From: Bradyrhizobium ottawaense
GTDB taxonomy: Bacteria; Pseudomonadota; Alphaproteobacteria; Rhizobiales; Xanthobacteraceae
DNA length: 64,000 nt
Assembly (NCBI RefSeq): GCF_002278135.3
Contig: NZ_CP029425.2
Location: 3,076,001 to 3,140,000, forward strand
Reading direction: 5' to 3'
In this document: positions 36,342 through 44,236 of the stretch, in pieces
Numbering within the stretch: position 1 is the first letter of the stretch
Layout of the letters: each line of letters opens with the position of its first letter
Translations under genes and position numbers: made by a program
The notes under the pieces: generated by a model
What the model was told of the DNA's origin: nothing
Seen by the model: the letters and a program-made list of their open reading frames with translations, nothing else
Databases searched by the model: none

Positions 36342-37980
36342 GCCTTCCGGGATGAGCGCCGGCGCATCCCGTCTGTCAGGTCAGGAGCGCGCCCCCGACG
36401 GCGGCTCGCGTTATCGCCTGCGCGATCTCTTCACGCCACTGGACACGCTGCTCGTCTCCGGCGGTGATCCGCGGCTGGCGCTCGACGCCAGCGATCGCGT
36501 CAACGGCTATGGCTGCGCGGCTTCGCCGGAGCCGGAGATCTGGAATTTCGCCTCCTCGACCGCATCGACGATCTCGCAAATGGCCTACGACCGTGCCGCG
36601 CTGGCGCGCGAAGAGCTGATGCACAAGTGCCTGTTCGACGAGGTCGAGGTCGCCTTCGATGCGCGCTGCGAGGACATGCGGGACGAGCTGCGCGGCCATC
36701 TCCAGCTCTCGCCGCGCGTCGACGTCGTGTTCTCGCCCTCCGGCACCGACTCCCAGCTCCACGCCCTGTTCCTGGCGCGCGCGGTGCTCGGCGCGCCGCC
36801 GGTGACGATCGTGGTCGGCGCCGACCAGACCGGAAGCGGGACGATCCACACCGCCCGCGGGCACCATTTCAGCTCCATGACGGCGAGCGGCCTCGCGGTT
36901 CGCAAGGACGGTGCGGTTGCGGGGCTCGCCGGCGCCAGTCTCGCATTGCCGCTGCTCGGGACCGCGCCGGGGATTGCGATGCGCGCGGACGCGGATGCCG
37001 CGGTGCTGCATGCGATCGAGGCCACGATCGCGCAAGGCGCGCCCGTGCTGCTCCACATCATGGACGCATCGAAGCTCGGCTGGCGCGCACCGAGCGCGGC
37101 CTGTCTCGACGAGATGGCGCGCCGCTGGCCGCGCAAGGTCCAGATCGTCGTTGACGCCTGCCAGGCCCGGCTCGGCCGCCGCCGGCTGCGCTCTTATCTC
37201 GACCGCGGCTATATGGTGCTGATGACAGGCTCGAAATTCTTCGGTGGGCCCGCCTTCAGCGGCGCGGTGCTGGTGCCGAAGGGCCTTTCGCGGTCGCTCG
37301 ACCGGGTCGAGGGGTTTGCGCCTGGTATCTTCGACTATGCCGGCCGTTGCGATTGGCCGGTGGCCTGGACGGCGCTGCGTTCGCGCTTCGAACGCCGTCC
37401 GAATTTCGGTCAATGGCTGCGCTGGGAAGCGGCGCTGGCCGAGATCGGCCGCTACTACGCCGTATCAGGGGCTTTCCGCGCCGAGATGCTCGCCGAGCTC
37501 GCCGCCGGCATCGACAGCATGATCGCGCTGTCGCCCTCGCTTCGCCCCGTCCCATCCGCGATCGGGACCGCCGGCGTGGATGATGAGGAATTTGCACAAA
37601 CCACGATCTTTCCGTTCATTCTGCTGCGCGACGGCAAGCCGGTCTCGATCGCCGAGACCGCGGCCGTTCATCGGGCGCTGGCGCGTGACATGAACGAGGC
37701 GATCGGCGGCAGTGCGGCGGACCGGCAGGTCGCCGTGCAGCGCTGCCTGATCGGCCAGCCGGTCCGGCTGGAGCGGCAGGACGAGGCACCGCAGGCCGTG
37801 CTGCGCCTCTGCGTCGGCGCACGGCTCGTGACCGAGGCCTGGTCGCCGGACATGGCGCAGGCGCAACGCAACGTGCAGCAGATTCTCGATCGCATCGCCC
37901 ATGTCCTGGTAAAGATCGAGCTGCTGCTCGACCGTGGCGCGGTTGCGGCCGTGCCGGTAAACTCCGCGTTCGAGGTGTGA
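36331..37980 (+). CDS. Fold-type-I PLP-dependent enzyme of unknown reaction
   Basis: The 549-residue protein has an aspartate-aminotransferase-like core: SPSGTDSQLHALFLAR (cofactor phosphate region), VVDACQARLGRRR (Asp275 contacting the PLP ring) and MTGSKFFGGPAFSG (Lys302, predicted Schiff base). The pattern resembles class V aminotransferase or desulfurase-like enzymes but fits no well-known family. The N-terminal 40 residues and the last 150 are unassigned. It overlaps the glycosyltransferase gene by 11 bases, or begins at an ATG at 36352 ten bases after it. The ATP-grasp gene follows after 1 base. Confidence 0.7.
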   Translation: MRREPSGMSAGASRLSGQERAPDGGSRYRLRDLFTPLDTLLVSGGDPRLALDASDRVNGYGCAASPEPEIWNFASSTASTISQMAYDRAALAREELMHKCLFDEVEVAFDARCEDMRDELRGHLQLSPRVDVVFSPSGTDSQLHALFLARAVLGAPPVTIVVGADQTGSGTIHTARGHHFSSMTASGLAVRKDGAVAGLAGASLALPLLGTAPGIAMRADADAAVLHAIEATIAQGAPVLLHIMDASKLGWRAPSAACLDEMARRWPRKVQIVVDACQARLGRRRLRSYLDRGYMVLMTGSKFFGGPAFSGAVLVPKGLSRSLDRVEGFAPGIFDYAGRCDWPVAWTALRSRFERRPNFGQWLRWEAALAEIGRYYAVSGAFRAEMLAELAAGIDSMIALSPSLRPVPSAIGTAGVDDEEFAQTTIFPFILLRDGKPVSIAETAAVHRALARDMNEAIGGSAADRQVAVQRCLIGQPVRLERQDEAPQAVLRLCVGARLVTEAWSPDMAQAQRNVQQILDRIAHVLVKIELLLDRGAVAAVPVNSAFEV

Positions 37981-37981
37981 G

Positions 37982-39235
37982 ATGCAGCATCCGGTTTCCG
38001 CGCCGCTTCGCATGACGGCGGCGAACTACGCCGATCGCATCGGCTTTGCGCAGCTGACGCGCCAGGCCTTCGAAGGCGTCGACCTGCATCCGTTGCGCGA
38101 CCAGCTGCTGGCGCGGATCGCGGCGGGGACCGCACTGGCGGGCGAAGGGCTGGATCTGTCGTTGATCACCCAGCTACTCGGCGACAAGGATCAGGGGCTT
38201 GCGATCCAGTCGGAGGTGCTGAGCTTCCACCAATTGTTTCGCACGCCGGGCGCTGCTCCGAAGCCGGGCTTGCGCGTGCTCGCGCTGGCAGCCGACATCG
38301 ACATGGGCGGCAACACGCCGATCGATTTTCTGCTCGAAGACTCCGACATCGAGCTGTTGACGCTCTACGTGGTCAAGGGCGTCGGTCTGCCGGAGAATTT
38401 GCCCGAGCATGACGTCGCCATCGTGGTCGCCTCCGATTCCGAGGAGTGCCGAGATGCGCTCGCCTCGATCGAGAAGGCCGCGCCGCACTGGCCGCGGCCG
38501 CTGCTCAATCGTCCCGATCGCATCGGCAATCTCGATCGCGACAAGCTGCATCGGCTGCTGGCCGGCGTGCCGGGTCTCGACATTCCCGCGACCATCCACG
38601 CGACGCGCGCGCAATTGTCCGAGCTTTCGCGAGGGCAGATCGCCTGCCGGGACATCGCGGCCGAACTGCGCTTTCCGATGATCGCGCGGCCGCGCGGATC
38701 GCATGCCGGCGTCGGACTCGCGAAGCTCCACGATGCGGCCGCGCTCGCAGCCTACCTTGCCGAGCGTGATGAGCAGGATTTCTTCGTCGCGCGCTTCGTC
38801 GACTATGTGAATCCCGACGGGCTCTACCGCAAATATCGTCTCGCGATGGTCGACGGCAAACCCTACGCCTGCCACATGGCGATCGCCGACCGCTGGGACA
38901 TCTGGTATCTCAACGCCTACATGGCGTTCAGCGAGGAGAAGCGGGCAGAAGAAGCGATCTTCATGCGCGACTTCGATCACGCCTTCGCCGCGCGCCACGG
39001 ACGCGCGCTCGACGAGATGAGCAGGCGTGTCGGCCTCGATTATTTCATCGTCGATTGCGCCGAGAACCAGGACGGCGAGCTCCTGGTGTTCGAGGCCGAC
39101 AACACCGCCGTCGTGCACAACATGGATTCGCCGGTCGTGTTTCCCTACAAGCCGCCACAGATGCGAAAGATCTTTGCGGCGTTCTCGGCGATGCTGTCGC
39201 GGCATGCAGGAGCCGGCGAGGGGAGTGCAGCATGA
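37982..39235 (+). CDS. ATP-grasp ligase-like protein
   Basis: The 417-residue protein has a C-terminal ATP-grasp domain from about 190 onwards: FPMIARPRGSHAGVGLAKL (ATP loop), FFVARFVDYV (hinge), YRKYRLAMVDG and LVFEADNTAVVHNMDS (metal and ATP ligands). The first 190 residues include a Rossmann-like part (LRVLALAADIDMGGNTPIDFLL). ATP-grasp ligases join a carboxylate to an amine through an acyl phosphate. It starts 1 base after the PLP gene and its end overlaps the next start (ATGA). Confidence 0.75.
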   Translation: MQHPVSAPLRMTAANYADRIGFAQLTRQAFEGVDLHPLRDQLLARIAAGTALAGEGLDLSLITQLLGDKDQGLAIQSEVLSFHQLFRTPGAAPKPGLRVLALAADIDMGGNTPIDFLLEDSDIELLTLYVVKGVGLPENLPEHDVAIVVASDSEECRDALASIEKAAPHWPRPLLNRPDRIGNLDRDKLHRLLAGVPGLDIPATIHATRAQLSELSRGQIACRDIAAELRFPMIARPRGSHAGVGLAKLHDAAALAAYLAERDEQDFFVARFVDYVNPDGLYRKYRLAMVDGKPYACHMAIADRWDIWYLNAYMAFSEEKRAEEAIFMRDFDHAFAARHGRALDEMSRRVGLDYFIVDCAENQDGELLVFEADNTAVVHNMDSPVVFPYKPPQMRKIFAAFSAMLSRHAGAGEGSAA

Positions 39236-40731
39236 ACGAGATCATCCGCAACGCGCAAAGCTCCGTCGCGCACGCCTCGCTCGACCCGCAGGACTGGAGC
39301 GAATTTCGCGCGCTCGCCCATCGCATGCTCGACGATGCGATCGACGGCATCGCCAACGTTCGGGCGCGTCCGGTCTGGCAGCCGATTCCCGATGCGACCC
39401 GCGCGGCCTTCAAGGCCGACGTGCCGCGCGAGGCGAGCGACCTCGCCGAGGTCTACCGCGAATTCGCCGATCACGTCGCGCCGTATGCGACCGGCAACGT
39501 CCATCCCGGCTTCATGGGCTGGGTGCATGGCGGCGGCACCGCGGTCGGCATGATCGCGGACATGCTCGCAGCCGGCCTCAACGCCAATCTCGGCGGACGC
39601 GACCACATGCCGATCGAGGTCGAGCGCCAGATCGTCGACTGGATGCGCCGCCTGTTCGCCTTTCCGGACAGTGCGAGCGGCATCTTCGTCACGGGCACGT
39701 CGATGGCCAATCTGATGGCGGTGCTGGTGGCGCGTAACGCTGCGCTCGGCACGCTGGCGCGGCAATACGGCATCGGCAATGACGGCGCGCTGCTGACGGC
39801 CTATACGTCGCAGGCCGCGCATGGCTGCGTCTCCAGGGCGATGGACATCGCCGGGCTCGGCACCGACGCGCTGCGCAAGATCGGCGTCGATGCCGATCAT
39901 CGCATCGACGTAGCCGCGCTGCGCGCGCAGATCACAATCGATCGTGAGGTCGGTTTCAAGCCGTTCCTGGTCGTTGCCTCTGCCGGCACCGTCGACATCG
40001 GCGCGATCGACGACCTCGAGGCGATCGCGGAGCTGTGCCGCGAGGAGGGAATCTGGTTTCACGTCGACGGCGCTTTCGGCGCGCTCGCGATCTTCTCGCC
40101 CGAGCTCGCGCCGCTGCTCGGCGGCATCGAGCTCGCAGATTCCATTGCACTCGACTTTCACAAATGGGGGCAGGTGCCCTACGACGCTGGCTTCCTCCTG
40201 GTGCGCGACGGCGAGCTGCATCGGCAGGCCTTCGCGCAGCCCGCGGCCTATCTGCGCCGCGAGGCGAGGGGGCTTGCGGCGGGCGCGGTCTGGCCCTGCG
40301 ATCTCGGCCCCGATCTTTCGCGCGGCTTCCGTGCGCTGAAGACGTGGTTCACGCTGAAGACATTCGGCACCGATCGGCTGGGTGCGACGATCACGAGAAG
40401 CTGCGCGCTGGCGAAATATCTGGAGGCCCGCGTAATGGCTGAACCGCGGCTGGAATTGCTGGCGCCGGTCAACCTCAACATCGTCTGCTTCCGCTATCGT
40501 GCCGATGATGCGGTCAATCGCGAGATTGTCGCCGACATCCAGGAGTCCGGAATAGCAGCTCCCTCGAGCACGACGCTGGGCGGCAGGTTTGCGATCCGCG
40601 CCGCGATCGTCAATCACCGCACCGAGGAGGCGGACATCGATGCGCTGGTCGCGGCTGTGCTGGAGTTCGGCGGCCGGCGGTGCGGCGACGGGATGATCGA
40701 GGTCGAGGCACCGCCGCTCGCGGCGCAATAG
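39232..40731 (+). CDS. Group II PLP-dependent decarboxylase
   Basis: The 499-residue product belongs to the aromatic amino acid/glutamate decarboxylase family. HPGFMGWVHGGGT, GIFVTGTSMANLMAV, His197 (QAAHGCV, stacks on PLP), Asp279 in WFHVDGAFGA and Lys311 in SIALDFHKWGQVPYD are all present. It would release CO2 from an amino acid or from an amino-acid residue of a conjugate. The start codon overlaps the stop of the ATP-grasp gene. It ends the operon and is followed by a strong terminator. The substrate is unknown. Confidence 0.85.
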   Translation: MNEIIRNAQSSVAHASLDPQDWSEFRALAHRMLDDAIDGIANVRARPVWQPIPDATRAAFKADVPREASDLAEVYREFADHVAPYATGNVHPGFMGWVHGGGTAVGMIADMLAAGLNANLGGRDHMPIEVERQIVDWMRRLFAFPDSASGIFVTGTSMANLMAVLVARNAALGTLARQYGIGNDGALLTAYTSQAAHGCVSRAMDIAGLGTDALRKIGVDADHRIDVAALRAQITIDREVGFKPFLVVASAGTVDIGAIDDLEAIAELCREEGIWFHVDGAFGALAIFSPELAPLLGGIELADSIALDFHKWGQVPYDAGFLLVRDGELHRQAFAQPAAYLRREARGLAAGAVWPCDLGPDLSRGFRALKTWFTLKTFGTDRLGATITRSCALAKYLEARVMAEPRLELLAPVNLNIVCFRYRADDAVNREIVADIQESGIAAPSSTTLGGRFAIRAAIVNHRTEEADIDALVAAVLEFGGRRCGDGMIEVEAPPLAAQ

Positions 40732-40750
40732 CACTGGTGCATGGCTGAAA

Positions 40751-40790
40751 CGACAACGGCCCCGGAGACGATCCGGGGCCGTTGTCGTTT
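40751..40790. terminator. Strong bidirectional terminator
   Basis: CGACAACGGCCCCGG (40751-40765) pairs perfectly with CCGGGGCCGTTGTCG (40773-40787) across 7 bases, with T runs on both sides. It separates the decarboxylase from convergent flbT. Confidence 0.85.
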
Positions 40791-40835
40791 GCGGACTGGG
40801 TCGTTCGCGTGGCGCGGCCGCGCGAACGCGCGCGG

Positions 40836-41273
40836 TCAGGCGGCGGAGCTCACGTCCTTGGCCGCTTCCGTCTGGGGGTGGGTGGCCTCGAATTGGCTCC
40901 GCAGCTTCTCTTCATAGGCGATCAGCTTGCGGGCATCCTTCAGCGCCCGGTAGAGGTCGCCGTTCAGGATGTTATTGTTGATGCCCTCGATGATCGGCCA
41001 GGCGCTCGGCACCGCGGTGACGATGTCGCGCACCAGGTTGAAATAGGTGCCGTGCTGGCTCTGCGGATCCGGCGAGATGTACATGAGCTGGACCGCCAGA
41101 TAGACGAGCTTCGCCGGCGAATCCGCGGTCTCCGGCGTGAGGATGTCGCGCTCGCGCAGGATCGGCACGTTGTCGCCGTCGATCAGGAGGCGCGCGCGCT
41201 GGTCCGTGTTGGTAATCACGCAGTTGCCGACGATGATGCGTTCGTGCGGTCTGAGCTCGACCTTGAGGGCCAT
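40836..41273 (-). CDS. flbT: Flagellin translation regulator FlbT
   Basis: The 145-residue product matches FlbT: LRPHERIIVGNCVITN at the N terminus, RARLLIDGDNVPILRERDIL, LVYLAVQLMYISPD and IIEGINNNILNGDLYRALKDARKLI. In Caulobacter FlbT binds the 5' leader of flagellin mRNA and represses its translation until the hook is complete. In related rhizobia it may activate. It is divergent from the first flagellin gene. FlaF, its usual partner, lies at the other end of the flagellin array. Confidence 0.93.
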   Translation of the reverse strand: MALKVELRPHERIIVGNCVITNTDQRARLLIDGDNVPILRERDILTPETADSPAKLVYLAVQLMYISPDPQSQHGTYFNLVRDIVTAVPSAWPIIEGINNNILNGDLYRALKDARKLIAYEEKLRSQFEATHPQTEAAKDVSSAA

Positions 41274-41595
41274 TGCCTGTTCTCCATCAACGCTTTCGTA
41301 ACCGAGCGCTCGTTGCGGCCTATTAAGACGTGATTCTCGCTCGGAATTAGTTAACGACCTGTAAATTCCCGCCGTTCACGCGGGAAACCGCAATATTTTC
41401 AAGCTCGTACCCTTGCGGCTGCGCGGCGATCTTGCGCGGCGTCCCCGGCCGAATCACGCGAAACCCGGCAAAGGCACGGATTTCATTTCATGTTTCGTTA
41501 GAGGTCTCGGCGCCACGGTCCGCCGGTCGCTGGGTCACTCTCGATCCAAGCAGACGAGTAACAGTTGCGTCGTTTACCAGAAAGGTAACAGAGTT
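41274..41595. promoter_or_regulatory. Divergent region between flbT and flagellin 1
   Basis: No gene is supported. It has GTTAAC near 41350 and a TTTCATTTCATGTTTCGTTAG stretch (split around 41480-41501) similar to those before flagellins 2 and 3. The end, CCAGAAAGGTAACAG, is the conserved leader of flagellins 1-3. Confidence 0.5.
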
Positions 41596-43875
41596 ATGTC
41601 AGGCATCGTCCTCTCCGCGTCGGTTCGCCAGAACCTCCTCTCCCTCCAGTCCACTGCTGATCTTCTCGCCACCACGCAGAACCGTCTGTCGACCGGCAAG
41701 AGTGTCAATTCGGCCCTGGACAATCCCACCAACTTCTTCACCGCCCAGTCGCTCGACAACCGCGCCAGCGACATCAACAATCTGCTCGATGGCATCGCCA
41801 ACGGCGTGCAGGTGCTGCAGGCTGCCAACACCGGCATCACCTCGCTGCAGAAGCTGATCGACTCTGCGAAGTCGATCGCCAACCAGGCGCTGCAGACCAC
41901 GGTCGGCTACTCCACCAAGTCGAACGTCTCCGCCACCATCGCCGGTGCGACGGCGGCCGACCTGCGCGGCACGACGAGCTTCGCCAGCGCGACCGCTAGC
42001 AGCAACGTTGTGTTTAGCGGCGCGGCCGGCGGCACCACGGCGGCGAGCGGCACCACGACCCTCGGCGCCACCATCGGTTCCTTCACGGGCACTGCGGGCA
42101 CGGCCGGCGACGGCACCACGGCCCTGACCGGCGCCATCACCCTGATCGCGACCAACGGCACCACCGCCACCGGCCTGGCCAGCAACGCCCAGCCCGCCGA
42201 CGGCGACACGCTGACCGTGAACGGCAAGACCATCACCTTCCGCTCGGGCTCTGCTCCGGCCTCGACTGGCGTTGCGTCCGGCTCGGGCGTCAGCGGCAAC
42301 CTCGTCACCGACGGCAGCGGCAACACCACTGTCTACCTCGGCACGGCGGGCACGCCGGCTGCGACCGTCAGCGATCTGTTGACCGCGGTCGATCTGGCCA
42401 GCGGCGTCAAAACGGCATCCATCACCGCGGGTGCTGCGACGCTCGCCACCAGCTTCAACCAGACCGCTTCGAGCGTTGGTGCGGGCGCCGTCACGCTGAA
42501 GAGCTCGACGGGTGCGGATCTGAGCGTCACCGGCAAGGCTGACCTGCTCAAGTCTCTCGGCCTGACCTCGTCTGTGGGCGGCGGCAACGCCACCGTGAGC
42601 GTCAACCGGACCACGAGTTCGGGCTCGCTCGGTGCGACGATCACGGACGGCTCGACGCTGAACGTCGACGGTCACGTCATCACCTTCAAGAACGCGCCGA
42701 TCCCGGGTTCGACCGGTGCTCCGAGCGTTCCGAGCGGGTATGGTGCGAACGGCAACGTTCTCACTGACGGCGCCGGCAACTCGACGGTCTATCTGCAGGG
42801 CGGCACGATCAACGACGTCTTGAAGGCGATCGACCTTGCCACCGGCGTGCAGACCGCGACGGTCAATGCCAACGGCACCGCGACGCTTGCGACCGCCACC
42901 GGCCAGACCAACTCGTCGATCAACGCCTCCGGCCAGCTCAAGCTCTCCACCGGCGTCAATGCTGACCTGTCCGTCACCGGCACCGGCAACGCGCTGAACG
43001 CGCTCGGCCTCGCCGGCAACACCGGGACTGCGACCGCCTTCACCGCGGCCCGCACCTCGGGCGTCGGCGGCATCAGCGGCAAGACCTTGACCTTCTCGTC
43101 CTTCAACGGCGGCACGGCGGTCAACGTCACCTTCGGCGACGGCACCAACGGCACGGTCAAGACGCTCGATCAGCTCAACACGAAGCTTCAGGCCAACAAC
43201 CTGACGGCGACGATCGACGCCAACGGCCTGCTGACGGTCTCGACCACCAACGACTATGCGTCCTCGACCATCGGTTCGAGCGCCGCGGGTGGTGCGATCG
43301 GCGGCACGCTGACCTCGTCGCTGACGTTCTCGACGGCTTCCACCCCCGTCCAGGATACGGTTGCGCAGACCTCGCGCGCCAATCTGGTGTCTCAGTACAA
43401 CAACATCCTGAACCAGATCGACACCACCTCGCAGGACTCCTCGTTCAACGGCGTCAACCTGTTGAACGGCGACCAGCTCAAGCTGGTGTTCGACGAGACC
43501 GGCAAGTCGAACCTCAGCATCACCGGCGTGACCTACAACTCCAAGGGTCTGGGTCTTGCCGCGTTGACCAGCGGTGTCGACTTCATCGACAACTCCGCGA
43601 CCAACAAGGTGCTGTCGAACCTGAACGCCGCGTCGAGCACGCTGCGCTCGGAAGCCTCGAGCCTCGGTTCGAACCTCTCGGTGGTGCAGGTTCGTCAGGA
43701 CTTCAACAAGAGCCTGATCAACGTGCTGCAGACCGGTTCGTCCAACCTCACGCTGGCCGACACCAACACCGAGGCGGCCAACAGCCAGGCGCTGTCGACC
43801 CGCCAGTCGATCGCGGTCTCCGCGCTGTCGCTGGCCAACCAGTCGCAGCAGAGCGTGCTGCAGCTGCTCCGCTAA
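41596..43875 (+). CDS. Flagellin 1 of four tandem copies
   Basis: The 759-residue product has conserved D0/D1 ends: MSGIVLSASVRQNLLSLQ and LSTGKSVNSALDNPTNFFTAQSL at the N terminus, and QTGSSNLTLADTNTEAANSQALSTRQSIAVSALSLANQ at the C terminus. The central about 450 residues are Thr/Ser/Gly-rich with two module copies (GDTLTVNGKTITFRSG and GSTLNVDGHVITFKNA). The size fits the thick subpolar filament of Bradyrhizobium. No Cys or Trp is apparent. The ATG at 41596 follows AAAGGTAAC. It is monocistronic, with its own terminator. Much of its DNA is nearly identical to flagellin 2. Confidence 0.93.
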   Translation: MSGIVLSASVRQNLLSLQSTADLLATTQNRLSTGKSVNSALDNPTNFFTAQSLDNRASDINNLLDGIANGVQVLQAANTGITSLQKLIDSAKSIANQALQTTVGYSTKSNVSATIAGATAADLRGTTSFASATASSNVVFSGAAGGTTAASGTTTLGATIGSFTGTAGTAGDGTTALTGAITLIATNGTTATGLASNAQPADGDTLTVNGKTITFRSGSAPASTGVASGSGVSGNLVTDGSGNTTVYLGTAGTPAATVSDLLTAVDLASGVKTASITAGAATLATSFNQTASSVGAGAVTLKSSTGADLSVTGKADLLKSLGLTSSVGGGNATVSVNRTTSSGSLGATITDGSTLNVDGHVITFKNAPIPGSTGAPSVPSGYGANGNVLTDGAGNSTVYLQGGTINDVLKAIDLATGVQTATVNANGTATLATATGQTNSSINASGQLKLSTGVNADLSVTGTGNALNALGLAGNTGTATAFTAARTSGVGGISGKTLTFSSFNGGTAVNVTFGDGTNGTVKTLDQLNTKLQANNLTATIDANGLLTVSTTNDYASSTIGSSAAGGAIGGTLTSSLTFSTASTPVQDTVAQTSRANLVSQYNNILNQIDTTSQDSSFNGVNLLNGDQLKLVFDETGKSNLSITGVTYNSKGLGLAALTSGVDFIDNSATNKVLSNLNAASSTLRSEASSLGSNLSVVQVRQDFNKSLINVLQTGSSNLTLADTNTEAANSQALSTRQSIAVSALSLANQSQQSVLQLLR

Positions 43876-43904
43876 CAAGCGGACGACATCGCAAGCAAGA
43901 TCCG

Positions 43905-43937
43905 GCGGCGGGGCTTCGGCCCCGCCGCTTTCTTTTT
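43905..43937 (+). terminator. Terminator of flagellin 1
   Basis: GCGGCGGGGC-TTCG-GCCCCGCCGC is a perfect 10-bp stem with a UUCG tetraloop, followed by TTTCTTTTT. Confidence 0.92.
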
Positions 43938-44236
43938 GGGTCGGCATCAGAACGCCGCTTGGCAAGTCGGGACGATGCGTTCGAGTCCAGCGAATTGCTC
44001 ACTCTGAGTTATGGTTGACAAGTGGCAAACGCGTCGCCGCTGCACCAAAAAGCATCATGTGATCATGATGATACGACGAAGCGCGGTCCGGCTCCGATCG
44101 CGCACATGGTGAATCCGCGGAAGGACTGGAGCGACACGCTTCATGCTTTGTTAGCCGTCTGCGTTCACCGTCCCGGCATCGATTAATCCTAATCGAAGTT
44201 TGTTTGTTGCGTTGCGTACCAGAAGGGTAACACTCA
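43938..44236 (+). promoter_or_regulatory. Promoter and leader of flagellin 2
   Basis: A CtrA-half-like ATGGTTGA (44011-44018, one mismatch) is followed by a sigma-54-type site. Further down, CTTTGTTAGCC near 44146 and the leader end CCAGAAGGGTAACA match flagellins 1 and 3. Confidence 0.5.
44023..44038 (+). promoter_or_regulatory. Candidate sigma-54 promoter of flagellin 2
   Basis: TGGCAAACGCGTCGC has GG (44024-44025) and GC (44036-44037) ten bases apart and TGGCA at -24. The -12 part is weaker than that of flgE. Confidence 0.45.

Noticed and set aside
35559..40731. Recent horizontal transfer of the four-gene operon
   Set aside because: Base composition and codon use look the same as in neighbouring flagellar genes, and no integrase or repeats flank it.
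41526..41542. Sigma-54 promoter before flagellin 1
   Set aside because: GG-N10-GC occurs (CGGTCCGCCGGTCGCT) but the surrounding bases do not fit TGGCAC or TTGC; such matches are expected by chance at this GC content.
42200..42850. CRISPR-like or tandem DNA repeat in flagellins
   Set aside because: The repeats are two diverged protein modules of more than 80 codons each, not short regular repeats with spacers.
41599..43965. Very long open frame on the minus strand opposite flagellin 1 (and similar ones opposite flagellins 2-4)
   Set aside because: Arg/Gly/Val-rich composition, no family pattern and repeated in each flagellin copy; a by-product of GC-rich codon use in the Thr/Gly-rich flagellins.
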